A stretch of 64,000 bases of DNA, from assembly GCA_905214195.1 (NCBI GenBank), contig CAJMLH010000002.1, positions 1 through 64,000 of the forward strand, given 5' to 3'. Position 1 is the stretch's first letter. Each line of letters begins with the position of its first letter. The notes beneath the pieces were generated by a model. The model was not told the DNA's origin, searched no databases, and saw only the letters and a list, made by a program, of their open reading frames with translations. Below are positions 52,016 through 60,599 of the stretch, piece after piece. The position numbers were made by a program, and so were the translations under genes. This DNA is from an uncultured bacterium. GTDB lineage: Bacteria > Bacillota > Clostridia > Peptostreptococcales > Anaerovoracaceae.

Positions 52016-53875
52016 ATGTACTGCACTAAAAAAGTTTTAGACGATCTTATCTGGGTAGGAGCAAACGACAGACGCCTCTCGATGTTTGAAGGTGTATATT
52101 CTGTTCCTCGTGGCGTTTCATATAACTCATTCCTGCTGCTTGATGATGTAAATGTCCTGTTCGACACTGTTGACAAAGCTGTCAGCGGCACATTCTTTCA
52201 GAATGTAGAACACGCACTTAACGGAAAAAATCTCGATTTCGTAGTAATTCAGCACATGGAACCGGATCACTCCGCAACTCTCACGGAACTTATGCTCAGA
52301 TATCCGGATGTCAAAATAGTATGTAACCAAAAGGTTCTTACCATGATAGACCAGTTCTTTAACATGGATCTTTCCAAAAAGGCTTTCATAGTCAAGGAGG
52401 GAGATACTCTGAACACAGGTCATCATGTGCTTAAATTTATCTTTGCACCTATGGTTCACTGGCCGGAAGTTATGATTACTTATGACGAAACTTCAAGAAC
52501 CCTGTTCTCTGCAGATGCTTTCGGAACCTTTGGCGCAATGAACGGAGCAATTTTTGCTGACGAGGTGGATTTCGACAACGAATATATGGACGAGGCTCGC
52601 CGCTATTACTGCAACATCGTAGGAAAATACGGACCTCAAGTTCAGTCCATGCTGAAAAAGGTTCATGGTCTTGACATAAAAATGATTTGCCCTCTTCACG
52701 GCTTCGTATGGAGAAGAAACTTAGAAGATTACTTTGATAAATATGTAAAATGGAGCACTTACACTCCGGAAGAAACAGGCGTAATGATAGCATATGCTTC
52801 CGTTTACGGCAACACCGAAAACACTGCCGAGATAATCTCATCTCGTCTTCGTGATATGGGAATAAAAACCGTCATGTTCGATGTTTCTGTTACACCTGCT
52901 TCAGAAATCATAGCAGCCGCATTCAAATGGAGTCATCTGCTGTTTGCTTCAACCACTTACAATGCCGGTATCTTCGTTTCGATGGAAGAACTTCTCAATG
53001 ACCTTGCGGCTCATAACATCCAAAACCGTACAGTCGCATTTGTCGAAAACGGTTCATGGGCTCCTACAAGCGGCGGTCTTATGAAAAAGATTATTTCAGA
53101 ATGTAAAGATATGACCATATTGGAAGAAACCCTAACTCTGAAGTCATCTCTGAAGCCTGAACAAGACGAACAAATAAACGCCCTTGTAAATGCAATTTCA
53201 GCTACTATCCCTCGTTTTGAGAAGCCTGTTTTGGATGAAGCTGCAATGGCAGAAGCCACAGTAGATCCGACTGCATTCCAAAAGCTGTCATACGGCTTGT
53301 TCGTTCTCTCTGCAAAGGCGGACGGCAAGGACAATGGCTGTATCATCAATACTGCCGCACAGCTTACAAGCTCACCAAACAGAATCAATATTGCTGTAAA
53401 TAAGGCCAATTACACTCATGACATGATTCTAAACACCGGTATATTTAATATATCTGTTTTAGCCGAGGACACATCTTTTGATACATTCAAGCGTTTCGGA
53501 TTTGCCAGCGGTAAAGATACCGATAAGTTTGCAGGCTTTGAAAACAGTGTTGCACGCAGTGCCAACGGTCTTTTGTATGTTACAGAGGGAACTAACGCAT
53601 TTATGTCGGCAAAGGTAGTGGATTCTTATGATTACGGTACTCATACCCTATTCATTGCCGAGATTACGGAAGCCGAAGTTTTAAGAGAAGAACCTTCCGT
53701 AACATATGCTTACTACTTTGAACATATCAAACCGAAGCCTCAACCTAAAATTGAAGAGGAAAAACACGGCTATGTCTGCAAGATTTGCGGATATGTATAT
53801 GAGGGCGACACTTTGCCTGATGATTTCATCTGCCCGCTTTGCAAACACGGTGTAGATGACTTTGAAAAAATTTAA
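52016..53875 (+). CDS. Flavodiiron protein fused to flavin reductase and rubredoxin
   Basis: A 619-residue protein that would reduce O2 (or NO) to water (or N2O) with NAD(P)H. Domains in order: beta-lactamase-like diiron domain with HMEPDH (residues 80-85); flavodoxin (AYASVYGNTENTAEIISSRL, about 255-390); flavin-reductase-like FMN-binding domain (YGLFVLSAKADGKDNGCIIN, about 425-560); rubredoxin (CKICGYVYEG and CPLC, residues about 585-619). This brings the whole electron chain into one chain. RBS AAGGAGG. A terminator follows. Confidence 0.94.
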   Translation: MYCTKKVLDDLIWVGANDRRLSMFEGVYSVPRGVSYNSFLLLDDVNVLFDTVDKAVSGTFFQNVEHALNGKNLDFVVIQHMEPDHSATLTELMLRYPDVKIVCNQKVLTMIDQFFNMDLSKKAFIVKEGDTLNTGHHVLKFIFAPMVHWPEVMITYDETSRTLFSADAFGTFGAMNGAIFADEVDFDNEYMDEARRYYCNIVGKYGPQVQSMLKKVHGLDIKMICPLHGFVWRRNLEDYFDKYVKWSTYTPEETGVMIAYASVYGNTENTAEIISSRLRDMGIKTVMFDVSVTPASEIIAAAFKWSHLLFASTTYNAGIFVSMEELLNDLAAHNIQNRTVAFVENGSWAPTSGGLMKKIISECKDMTILEETLTLKSSLKPEQDEQINALVNAISATIPRFEKPVLDEAAMAEATVDPTAFQKLSYGLFVLSAKADGKDNGCIINTAAQLTSSPNRINIAVNKANYTHDMILNTGIFNISVLAEDTSFDTFKRFGFASGKDTDKFAGFENSVARSANGLLYVTEGTNAFMSAKVVDSYDYGTHTLFIAEITEAEVLREEPSVTYAYYFEHIKPKPQPKIEEEKHGYVCKICGYVYEGDTLPDDFICPLCKHGVDDFEKI

Positions 53876-53888
53876 AGCTATGACAAAA

Positions 53889-53920
53889 AAACGGACATGA
53901 CCTATGGGTTATGTCCGTTT
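53889..53920. terminator. Terminator between the flavodiiron gene and the convergent gene
   Basis: AAACGGACAT/ATGTCCGTTT stem (10 bp, with inner ACC/GGT pairing) flanked by A-run and T-run; effective on both strands. Confidence 0.85.
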
Positions 53921-53937
53921 TTATATTATTATCGAGC

Positions 53938-54398
53938 CTACGCTTCCGGAAGCTCTTTCATCAAAGGATAAGCTTCAAAGTTTGTGCTTCCTCTGAAATC
54001 AAATACTGTTTCTTTGTCATATATGAGTTCATCCTTTTGGATTTTCTCTATCCTCATGACCGGCGACATGACATAAGCAGCTGCAATGCCGTTAAAAATC
54101 AAATCCTCCTCATCTCGCCCATCTCCTCAGGGATAATATCACCTATCTTGGCATCTATATTTTTATATTCGCTGTATGCTACTAAAGACGAATAAGGATT
54201 CCCTGACTGTGCGCCGGTGTATTTAACTCCTACGCCATGTATAAATACTTTATACTTTTCTTCAAAAGATGTTACTTCCTCCGCCGTCAGTCCTCTGCTG
54301 AATGTCACGGTACATTTTACATCGATAATCATTACGGCTGCAATAAGCGCTACCAAAATCACCATTATTACAGCGACGGCTTTTTTATGCAGTCTCAT
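53938..54398 (-). pseudogene. Membrane-anchored protein, frameshifted; target of the ECF sigma
   Basis: The first frame encodes a basic start, one membrane helix (AVAVIMVILVALIAAVMII, residues 7-25) and an extracytoplasmic part up to IGDIIPEEMG, then runs into a stop at 54099. A second frame continues with protein-like text (RDEEDLIFNGIAAAYVMSPV, MRIEKIQKDELIYDKETVFD, ending LPEA) to TAG at 53940-53938. Adding one G to the GGG at about 54118-54121 would join them into about 153 residues. It may be a real frameshift mutation or a sequencing error. I do not recognise the family. The ECF-type promoter at 54566-54594 lies upstream. Confidence 0.7.
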
Positions 54399-54460
54399 TT
54401 TATAAAGCTCCTTTCAAAATTTACAAACCCTGAGCCCACCTTTAAATTTATCTTGTTACG

Positions 54461-54515
54461 CTTAACGAGCCGCAAAAGTTACCATTCATGTTGAATTCCT
54501 TTGCGGCTCGTTAAG
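54461..54515 (-). repeat. Long inverted repeat in the leader of the ECF target gene
   Basis: Arms of 17-18 nt (CTTAACGAGCCGCAAAAG and CTTTGCGGCTCGTTAAG) pair with one extra A in one arm and a loop of about 20 nt. There is no T-run after it. It lies between the ECF promoter and the start codon. A 13-codon frame (MNGNFCGSLSVTR) with AAAGGA upstream begins in its loop on the minus strand. Confidence 0.75.
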
Positions 54516-54565
54516 ATATGACAAAAAATCGTTTGCATGTTATATATTTAATTCCCCTCTACTTC

Positions 54566-54594
54566 TTATACGGAAAATTTCCAGTTTCGTTACG
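54566..54594 (-). promoter_or_regulatory. ECF-sigma promoter of the target gene
   Basis: On the minus strand CGTAACGAAAC ... CGTATAA with 16 bp between CGTAAC (54589-54594) and CGTATAA (54566-54572). It is nearly the same as the promoter upstream of the sigma gene, including the A/T-rich upstream stretch. Confidence 0.75.
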
Positions 54595-54616
54595 CATTTT
54601 TTGAAAATTTTTTAAA

Positions 54617-55342
54617 TTATTTTATACTTTCTGCAATTTTAATAAATTCTTTCCTATTATCGAAGTCAAAGGCCGATAATTTAAGCACCTTATTATCCAT
54701 CTGCCATATCAGTGAAAGATTTTTAGCTGTGACATTGGTAAAAAGATACCCTTTATATTCACCTATATCTATCTCCTCTAAGGTGTTGATTTCCATATTG
54801 TAGGTCATTGAAAGATTCTCAGGTTCGTACTCATAAAGAACTATTTCGTAAGATTCATCTTGCGGCATAAACGAAAGAACCCTTGCCACATTATCTTCGG
54901 AACAAGAAACCTCTATCAACCCCTCAGGCAGATATTGGGGATAATTGATTTTATCCGCTTTTGCCGAATCATTTAAAACCTCTTTCTCATTATCCGGCAC
55001 TAATATAACTTCCCCTGTGTCTTTATTTACGGAAAGCTCATAGTTTTTGCTTTTAAAAGCTTCCGAAGCCTCCAAAGTTATTCCTCCTAAAGTTACGGCT
55101 GCAACCACAAACACTGCCGCAATCTGAACAAATCGCCTTGAAATCTTCTTCTTTTCCCTGCACCGTTTTTTATCGTACTCTGCGACAAATCGCAAAAATT
55201 CCTCGTCAGCTGTTATCTCATCTGTTAACGCATCAGCTTTTTTCATATATGACTCTAATTCACTGTCAAGTTCATCTGCTGACAACAGTGCCGCTTTTTT
55301 AAGAATCTCTTCCTGTGAGATTTTTTCCCTGCTCTGCTTCAT
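54617..55342 (-). CDS. Anti-sigma factor-like membrane protein (DUF4367)
   Basis: A 241-residue protein with a cytoplasmic helical N-terminal region (about 1-65), one membrane helix (FVQIAAVFVVAAVTLGGITL, about 70-90) and an extracytoplasmic DUF4367-type domain ending in LSAFDFDNRKEFIKIAESIK. It overlaps the sigma gene by 4 bp, the usual order for a sigma and its membrane-bound anti-sigma. No zinc-binding HxxxCxxC is present in the N-terminal region. Confidence 0.8.
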   Translation of the reverse strand: MKQSREKISQEEILKKAALLSADELDSELESYMKKADALTDEITADEEFLRFVAEYDKKRCREKKKISRRFVQIAAVFVVAAVTLGGITLEASEAFKSKNYELSVNKDTGEVILVPDNEKEVLNDSAKADKINYPQYLPEGLIEVSCSEDNVARVLSFMPQDESYEIVLYEYEPENLSMTYNMEINTLEEIDIGEYKGYLFTNVTAKNLSLIWQMDNKVLKLSAFDFDNRKEFIKIAESIK

Positions 55343-55872
55343 ATGCTCTCATCCTCTTTCATAAAACGCAGTATTTCCTTTTTAAGCTTAACCAGAATTC
55401 TCCTCTGGCGTGCTCTAACTGCTCCTTCTGATATTCCCAAAACTTTTCCCGTTTCCTTAGCGCTCATGTTTTCTGCAAATCTCATTACAAGCAGTTGTTT
55501 TTCTTCCGGATTTAAGGTTTTGACTGCTGCTCCGAGATATTTAAGCTCTTCCCTGTAAAAGTCTACTTCACAAAAATCTCCGTCGTATAAGTAAATATTA
55601 TCTTCTGTTAATTCCTCACATGTAGCTTTCGGTTTCCTGAAGTAATCTGTATATGCATTCTTAACCATTATACGCAAATAATTTCTGAGCCTGTACCGAT
55701 CCATGGACAAGTACTTTTCCGGCTGCCCTGCAACCTTTTCCCATATCAGCGAAGATATATCATTCTTCATATGTATGTCATCAGTATAGTCACCTGCTAA
55801 TATATGCACAAATTTAAAGTTGTCACGGTACAATTCTTCTACGGTCTCATAGTATTTCGTTTCTCTTGACAT
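55339..55872 (-). CDS. ECF-type RNA polymerase sigma factor
   Basis: A 177-residue sigma-70 family protein with region 2 (SMDRYRLRNYLRIMVKNAYT, DYFRKP) and region 4 (LNPEEKQLLVMRFAENMSAK, ETGKVLGISEGAVRARQRRI). Region 3 is absent, as in ECF sigmas. It is coupled with the membrane anti-sigma and appears to control itself through the promoter at 55949-55977. The inducing signal is unknown. Confidence 0.88.
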   Translation of the reverse strand: MSRETKYYETVEELYRDNFKFVHILAGDYTDDIHMKNDISSLIWEKVAGQPEKYLSMDRYRLRNYLRIMVKNAYTDYFRKPKATCEELTEDNIYLYDGDFCEVDFYREELKYLGAAVKTLNPEEKQLLVMRFAENMSAKETGKVLGISEGAVRARQRRILVKLKKEILRFMKEDESI

Positions 55873-55883
55873 AACACACCCAC

Positions 55884-55908
55884 CTTGTATGTTATTTTAA
55901 CATACAAG
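55884..55908 (-). repeat. Perfect hairpin adjacent to the sigma gene RBS
   Basis: 11-bp arms CTTGTATGTTA/TAACATACAAG around a 3-nt loop, ending directly before the RBS (GGTGGG) of the sigma gene on the minus strand. It may affect translation or mRNA stability. Confidence 0.7.
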
Positions 55909-55948
55909 TGTAATGTTTCCAATAACATTCAGTTTGTCCTTCTACTTC

Positions 55949-55977
55949 TTATACGGGAAAATCGCCGTTTCGTTACA
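55949..55977 (-). promoter_or_regulatory. ECF-sigma autoregulated promoter
   Basis: On the minus strand TGTAAC (55972-55977), 16 bp, CGTATAA (55949-55955). The AAC-type -35 and CGT-type -10 are characteristic of ECF sigmas. The surrounding 55 bp repeat those at 54559-54611. Confidence 0.78.
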
Positions 55978-56003
55978 CATTTTTTGAAAATTTTTCAAAA
56001 AAA

Positions 56004-56034
56004 CTTCTCTTACACATTATTTTTGCAAGAGAAG
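56004..56034 (-). terminator. Terminator after the antiporter gene
   Basis: CTTCTCTT/AAGAGAAG arms with a 15-nt loop followed by seven T on the minus strand, 16 bp after the antiporter stop. Confidence 0.75.
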
Positions 56035-56049
56035 CTTTTATTTTCTTAT

Positions 56050-57492
56050 TTAAAATGGATTTATCACACCTGTAGCCATAAGATAAATTGCTAATAAAGC
56101 AAGTATGATTATTACACCGGCTATAATTTTTTCATAATGCTTAAATTTCTGCTTATAACCTTTTTCTTTCTGTCCCACATAGAATATCAAAATCGTAGGC
56201 GAATACAAAACTGCTGTTATCAGGAAGAAGTCAAGACCTCCTGCATAAATCATCCATATTCCGTAAATCGTTCCAAGGATTGCAAAAATTCTTGCACCCG
56301 TGAGATTTGTTTTAGATGCTACAAGGATTTTCTCCTTTCCGAATGAAAGCTTAAAATAATATGCGGCACTTAAAAGATAAGGTAGCATTATCATGGAAGA
56401 ACCCATGGTTACAAACAATTCATAAGCTTTTTCAGCTATAAGGGTCATAACAAGCAGAACCTGAACTATAGCTCCCGAAGCAATCAGTGACACTGTAGGC
56501 GCCTCGTTTTTGTTGCACTTTGCAAATGCCCTGGTGAACACTCCCTGCTTGGCTGCCGCATATGGACATTCGGCAGCTATTATAGTCCAGCCAAGATAAG
56601 CACCTGTTACAGAAAGAATAACACCTACACTTACCAAGGTAGCTCCCCAAGGACCTACCGCTTCTTCAAGCAGATAAGCCATTCCCGGATTAGGCATATT
56701 CTTCATAGTTTCATATGGAACTATTCCCATACTCAAAACGGCAACCAGAATATATATGGTTATAAGTCCTCCGAATCCGATAAGAGAAGCTTTGCCTACA
56801 TCGCTTGATTTTTTTGCTCTTGCGGATAATACCACCGCTCCCTCTACACCTATAAACGACCACACTGTGTATGATGTAGTAGACATTATCTGGTCGAGAA
56901 CCGGAACTTCTCCGTCTCCCCAGAAGTTGTCCATAAAAATATCAAAATCGAATTTGCCGAGCATTGGTATTATAACTATAAATATAACTAACGGAATAAG
57001 TTTGCTTATCGTAGTTATTATATTTACAAAGGCTGCCTCTTTTACACCTCTTAAAACAAGCCATGTTATACCCCAAATCATTACGGAGCCGCCTATAAGC
57101 CCGGCAATGCTGCTTTCTGCAAATAGCGGGATAAAATATCCCAGCGTGCTGAACAAAAGTGTTATAAATGCCACATTGCAGATTACTGCGCTCAGCCAAT
57201 ATCCCCATGCCGAATTAAGTCCGACAAAATGGCCGAAACACTCGCTGGCATAGCTGTAGATACCATTTGTTAGTTCCGGTTTTACTTTATTAAGTCCGAA
57301 AAACACCATCATCAGCATAAGCATTCCTATACCTGCAACTGCCCAACCTACAAGCACAGCTCCGGTATGCGCCCCGTCAGCCGCCATATTTACGGCTGTG
57401 GTGAATACGCCTGTTCCTATGGTAGATCCTATTATGAGAGCTACCAGCCCAAGTACGCCAAGGGTTTCATCCTTTGGTTTTGTTTGATTCAT
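56050..57492 (-). CDS. APC family arginine/ornithine antiporter-like permease
   Basis: A 480-residue transporter with 12-13 membrane segments. The start LVALIIGSTIGTGVFTTAVNMAADGA is the APC substrate-binding motif. YASECFGHFVGLNSAWGYWLS and SARAKKSSDVGKASLIGFGG resemble ArcD/basic amino acid antiporters. It lies next to the ornithine degradation genes and probably exchanges arginine, ornithine or lysine. A Lys/Arg-rich small ORF lies in its leader (57529-57585). Confidence 0.85.
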   Translation of the reverse strand: MNQTKPKDETLGVLGLVALIIGSTIGTGVFTTAVNMAADGAHTGAVLVGWAVAGIGMLMLMMVFFGLNKVKPELTNGIYSYASECFGHFVGLNSAWGYWLSAVICNVAFITLLFSTLGYFIPLFAESSIAGLIGGSVMIWGITWLVLRGVKEAAFVNIITTISKLIPLVIFIVIIPMLGKFDFDIFMDNFWGDGEVPVLDQIMSTTSYTVWSFIGVEGAVVLSARAKKSSDVGKASLIGFGGLITIYILVAVLSMGIVPYETMKNMPNPGMAYLLEEAVGPWGATLVSVGVILSVTGAYLGWTIIAAECPYAAAKQGVFTRAFAKCNKNEAPTVSLIASGAIVQVLLVMTLIAEKAYELFVTMGSSMIMLPYLLSAAYYFKLSFGKEKILVASKTNLTGARIFAILGTIYGIWMIYAGGLDFFLITAVLYSPTILIFYVGQKEKGYKQKFKHYEKIIAGVIIILALLAIYLMATGVINPF

Positions 57493-57528
57493 TACTTTTC
57501 TCCTTTTACTGCGACACCCGATGCCGCT

Positions 57529-57585
57529 CTAATACATCTTTCCCTTAATCTTGCGTCCTTTTCTCCAATGAGCTTTAAAACGCAT
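57529..57585 (-). CDS. Possible Lys/Arg-rich 18-aa leader peptide
   Basis: ATG at 57585 opens 18 codons reading MRFKAHWRKGRKIKGKMY, with 8 of 18 residues Arg or Lys. The ATG starts at about the predicted transcription start (7 nt after the -10), so it would be a leaderless mRNA. A small hairpin (GCGGCA/TGTCGC, 57511-57527) follows, upstream of the antiporter RBS, without a T-run. Composition fits the basic-amino-acid transporter downstream; this may be chance. Confidence 0.3.
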   Translation of the reverse strand: MRFKAHWRKGRKIKGKMY

Positions 57586-57592
57586 AGTTAAT

Positions 57593-57621
57593 ATTTTAAC
57601 ATATTTTTCTTTCTTTGTAAA
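57593..57621 (-). promoter_or_regulatory. Sigma-A promoter of the antiporter gene
   Basis: TTTACA (57616-57621), 17 bp and TAAAAT (57593-57598) on the minus strand. Confidence 0.75.
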
Positions 57622-57657
57622 CCGTTTATTTTTCAACACCGGCACAATTTTAACAAA

Positions 57658-57694
57658 AAAGCAGGTTCATGCAATTTTTTCATGAACCTGCTTT
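57658..57694 (-). terminator. Terminator after orr
   Basis: A perfect 14-bp stem AAAGCAGGTTCATG/CATGAACCTGCTTT with T-run on the minus strand, 40 bp after the orr stop; it separates the ornithine genes from the antiporter gene. Confidence 0.88.
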
Positions 57695-57733
57695 AGTTAC
57701 TTTTAATAGCCGAGCAGACTTAAAATATATTTG

Positions 57734-58822
57734 CTATTTTACATATGATTTTTCCACATAAGGACTTGTTGCTGTTTTAAGCATTCCGCCATATCCAAGA
57801 GTAAAGCCTACAACATCTCCTACCTTATATTCCTTGTCGGATTTTGTAACATCTAAAATAATATGGTCTGAACTGCCGCCAAGTATATCCACTTTTGAAT
57901 CTATCGGAGTCATGCTGTCTATATCTGTATCTTGCTTTCCTACTGCTATAATAGCTCTCTTTATGATGCCTCTGTCCTCATAAACCGGTTTTTGTCCGAA
58001 AGCATCTACACCGACTTCCCCAATAGGCAGTGATGGTTTCTCTTTCAATTCAACTATCTGAGCTTCCAAAACCAATGCGTCATCTGTCGTACCCGGAAGT
58101 TTTGTTTCATATGCGGTATCATTTCCCAAAAGGAAAGATTCTCCCAGTCTCAAATTGTTAATTCCCTTAGGAAGTTCTCCCTTGCCGACCAGATAAATTG
58201 AACTTGAGTTTCCGCCTGATACCATTTCAAGCTTGATGCCAAATTTATTCTCTATCTTAGACGCTATATCTGTAAGCAGAGATAAATTCTCATTCTTAGG
58301 GATTATAGCTCCGTAACATGTAAGGTTTACACCTATACCGTAGAGTTTGATGTTTTCCATTTTGAGAATCTGTTCTACTGCATCAAAAATCTGGTCTTCA
58401 TTTTGGTAGAATATGCCCTCTCTCAGGTCTCCAAGATCTATCATTAAAAGTATTTTATGACAAATGCCTTCTTTTTTGGCAGCTTCGTTTAACATTTTTA
58501 TGGTAGAAAGCTCTGAATTGAAGCTGAGGTCAACATATTTTACAACTTCTTCTATCTCATCATGCATAGGTATTCTTAAAAGAGTTGTCATCTTGCCGTT
58601 TTTTCTAACCTCGTCTGCATATGTCTTTATATTTTTCACTCTTGAATCTGCTACAAAATCCACAGCAGGGTGGTTTGCTACCATCTTAGCCATTTCAGGG
58701 TCTGCACAAAGTCCCTTTGTTACTACCATCAAGGAGCATTTTCCCTCATCCTTTGTGATATGTGCAACTGCATCAAGGTTACTTCTAAGCTTTTTCAAAT
58801 CAATTACTAATCTTGGATACAT
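57734..58822 (-). CDS. orr: Ornithine racemase
   Basis: A PLP enzyme that converts L- to D-ornithine, the substrate of OraSE. The 362-residue barrel-plus-beta enzyme starts YPRLVIDLKKLRSN; the PLP lysine is at position 36 (LMVVTKG). It has MIDLGDLREGIFYQNEDQ, GIGVNLTCYGAIIP, VSGGNSSSIYLV and VDAFGQKPVYEDRGIIKRA. Start 58822 has AGGAGGAG close before; a longer ORF extends into the upstream gene. It follows the reactivase gene by 10 bp and is the last gene of the set. Confidence 0.9.
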   Translation of the reverse strand: MYPRLVIDLKKLRSNLDAVAHITKDEGKCSLMVVTKGLCADPEMAKMVANHPAVDFVADSRVKNIKTYADEVRKNGKMTTLLRIPMHDEIEEVVKYVDLSFNSELSTIKMLNEAAKKEGICHKILLMIDLGDLREGIFYQNEDQIFDAVEQILKMENIKLYGIGVNLTCYGAIIPKNENLSLLTDIASKIENKFGIKLEMVSGGNSSSIYLVGKGELPKGINNLRLGESFLLGNDTAYETKLPGTTDDALVLEAQIVELKEKPSLPIGEVGVDAFGQKPVYEDRGIIKRAIIAVGKQDTDIDSMTPIDSKVDILGGSSDHIILDVTKSDKEYKVGDVVGFTLGYGGMLKTATSPYVEKSYVK

Positions 58823-58832
58823 TTTCTCCTCC

Positions 58833-60581
58833 TTATTTTTTGCCATATGGGCAGTGTCTTCGTGTACATGTTTTGCAGTCGCCGTCGCAGCCGGCTTTTT
58901 TCTTATTCTGCTGTCTGTTAAGCTCTTCTTCATCGCCGCAGGCGACACCTTTGTTTTCTACAAGATCCATTCCCTTTTTGATTGTGCGGTCAGCCATCAA
59001 TGCTTCCTTTTTTGCTTCTGCCACTTCTTCCGCAGTTGCTCCGCCAATCTTTTCAGGATTCTTGTATTCGCTCATATCATAGCCCATCTTTTCCATCTCT
59101 TCGATGTGATGCATAGTCTCTTCTTCTTTTGCTTTTCTTGCCGCATTCAATCTCTGAAGTTCTTCTATGAACTGAGCCTTATTTGCCTCATGGTCTCTTT
59201 CTTTAAGTTCCATTCCAAGGCTCTTTGCCAATATCTTTATCGCACCTTGTCTATGTGTCTTTGAAAGAACACCAAGAGAAGCCATTATATAATCGTTATC
59301 AACAAGGACTTTAACTGCATCGCTTGGATAAAGCTTCATTCCTGTCTCATTGTCCTTTGGTATCATTTCCATGATTTCTACTCTATGAGGCAGTCTTGTA
59401 AGAGCTCCGCCGGTTCCGACTATATATTTTACCTGGGTCAAATCCTTACCCTCGGCAAGGGTCTGTCTGCCTGATGGTCCGTAGACATATCTTATCTGTC
59501 CCGCATGTCTTTCAACCGCTCTCAGGGTTGCTTCCTTTGTAAGTCTTTCAACCAACTTAAACTCGTCTTCTGTCTTAGGTATTGCAACATAACTTTCAAG
59601 GGTTTTGTCAAGATCTATATGAAGTGTATTTTCACATTCTTCTCTAAGCTTTTCTTCTCCGATAGACTCGATTACTTTCATTCTGTTTACATATACACCA
59701 AGGTCGCCTTCTACAGTTCTCTTTGCTTTAGGTTCAGGCGCTGTCAAAATTCTCGCTACTGCATCGGAATCTTCTGTAACTGCGTGAACATCTGTTGTTG
59801 CTCCGCCTACATCTATTGTCATAACATCGCCTATGCAGTCATACAGAAGTTTTGTACATTCCATAACTGCTCCCGGTGTAGGAATTATAGGACCGTTAAC
59901 CATATCTCTAACATGTTCCATTCCGGGAGCATGTGTTATATGATCTTCAAAGGCGTCCTGTATAACCTTTCTGCAAGGTTCTACATTAAGGGTATCTATT
60001 TTTGGATATACATTTTCTACCAGATAAAGATACTGTCCGCTTTCCTCGTCGAATATAAGCTTCATTTCGTCTTGATTTTCAACATTTCCTGCGTAAACAA
60101 CAGGTGTTTTGAGTCCCAAGGTTCTTATCATTTCTGCGTTGTAAACTGCCGTATCTCTTTCTCCGTAGTCTACTCCTCCGGCTATGAGAATCAGGTTCGG
60201 ATTTATTTCCTTGATTCTTGCAAGGTCACTTCTTCTTAATCTTCCGACAGTTATGTCGTGGATTATTCCTCCTGCGCCAAGAGCTGCTTCTTTTGCTGCT
60301 TTTGCTGTCATGTCATATACAAGTCCGTGTACGGTCATCTTGAGTCCGCCGGCTGCCGAAGATGTAGCTAACATCTGGTCATATTCAAGTTTTTCTATTC
60401 CCTTTTTTTTGCAAAGATCATCTATAGCTCCCTGCAATCCGATTCTAACATCTCCGTCAAGTACAGATGTAGGCGCCTGACCCTGCCCCCAGAAAACGGG
60501 ATCTTCGCTGTCCAAATCCTTAAAGGCATTTACTACTGTGGTCGTTGAACCTATTTCTGCAACTAATACATCTACTCTCAT
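58833..60581 (-). CDS. GlmL/MutL-like ASKHA protein of the ornithine pathway
   Basis: A 582-residue protein of the glutamate mutase L family. The N-terminal phosphate loop is VAEIGSTTTVVNAFKDL; LILIAGGVDYGERDTAVYNAEMI and MTIDVGGATTDVHAV are other conserved segments. The C-terminus holds a Cys-rich tail (CDGDCKTCTRRHCPYG). Relatives are encoded next to B12-dependent carbon-skeleton or aminomutases and are thought to chaperone or reactivate them; here the partner would be OraE/OraS. It has an RBS AAAGGA upstream, 18 bp after the thioesterase gene. Confidence 0.85.
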   Translation of the reverse strand: MRVDVLVAEIGSTTTVVNAFKDLDSEDPVFWGQGQAPTSVLDGDVRIGLQGAIDDLCKKKGIEKLEYDQMLATSSAAGGLKMTVHGLVYDMTAKAAKEAALGAGGIIHDITVGRLRRSDLARIKEINPNLILIAGGVDYGERDTAVYNAEMIRTLGLKTPVVYAGNVENQDEMKLIFDEESGQYLYLVENVYPKIDTLNVEPCRKVIQDAFEDHITHAPGMEHVRDMVNGPIIPTPGAVMECTKLLYDCIGDVMTIDVGGATTDVHAVTEDSDAVARILTAPEPKAKRTVEGDLGVYVNRMKVIESIGEEKLREECENTLHIDLDKTLESYVAIPKTEDEFKLVERLTKEATLRAVERHAGQIRYVYGPSGRQTLAEGKDLTQVKYIVGTGGALTRLPHRVEIMEMIPKDNETGMKLYPSDAVKVLVDNDYIMASLGVLSKTHRQGAIKILAKSLGMELKERDHEANKAQFIEELQRLNAARKAKEEETMHHIEEMEKMGYDMSEYKNPEKIGGATAEEVAEAKKEALMADRTIKKGMDLVENKGVACGDEEELNRQQNKKKAGCDGDCKTCTRRHCPYGKK

Positions 60582-60599
60582 ATTTTCTCTATCCTTTCT

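Noticed and set aside
54461..54515. Terminator of the anti-sigma gene
   Set aside because: It lies downstream of the second ECF promoter and lacks a T-run; a leader element is more likely.
59505..60239. 244-codon rightward frame
   Set aside because: Antisense shadow of the GlmL-like gene, rich in Cys/Phe/Tyr, without RBS.
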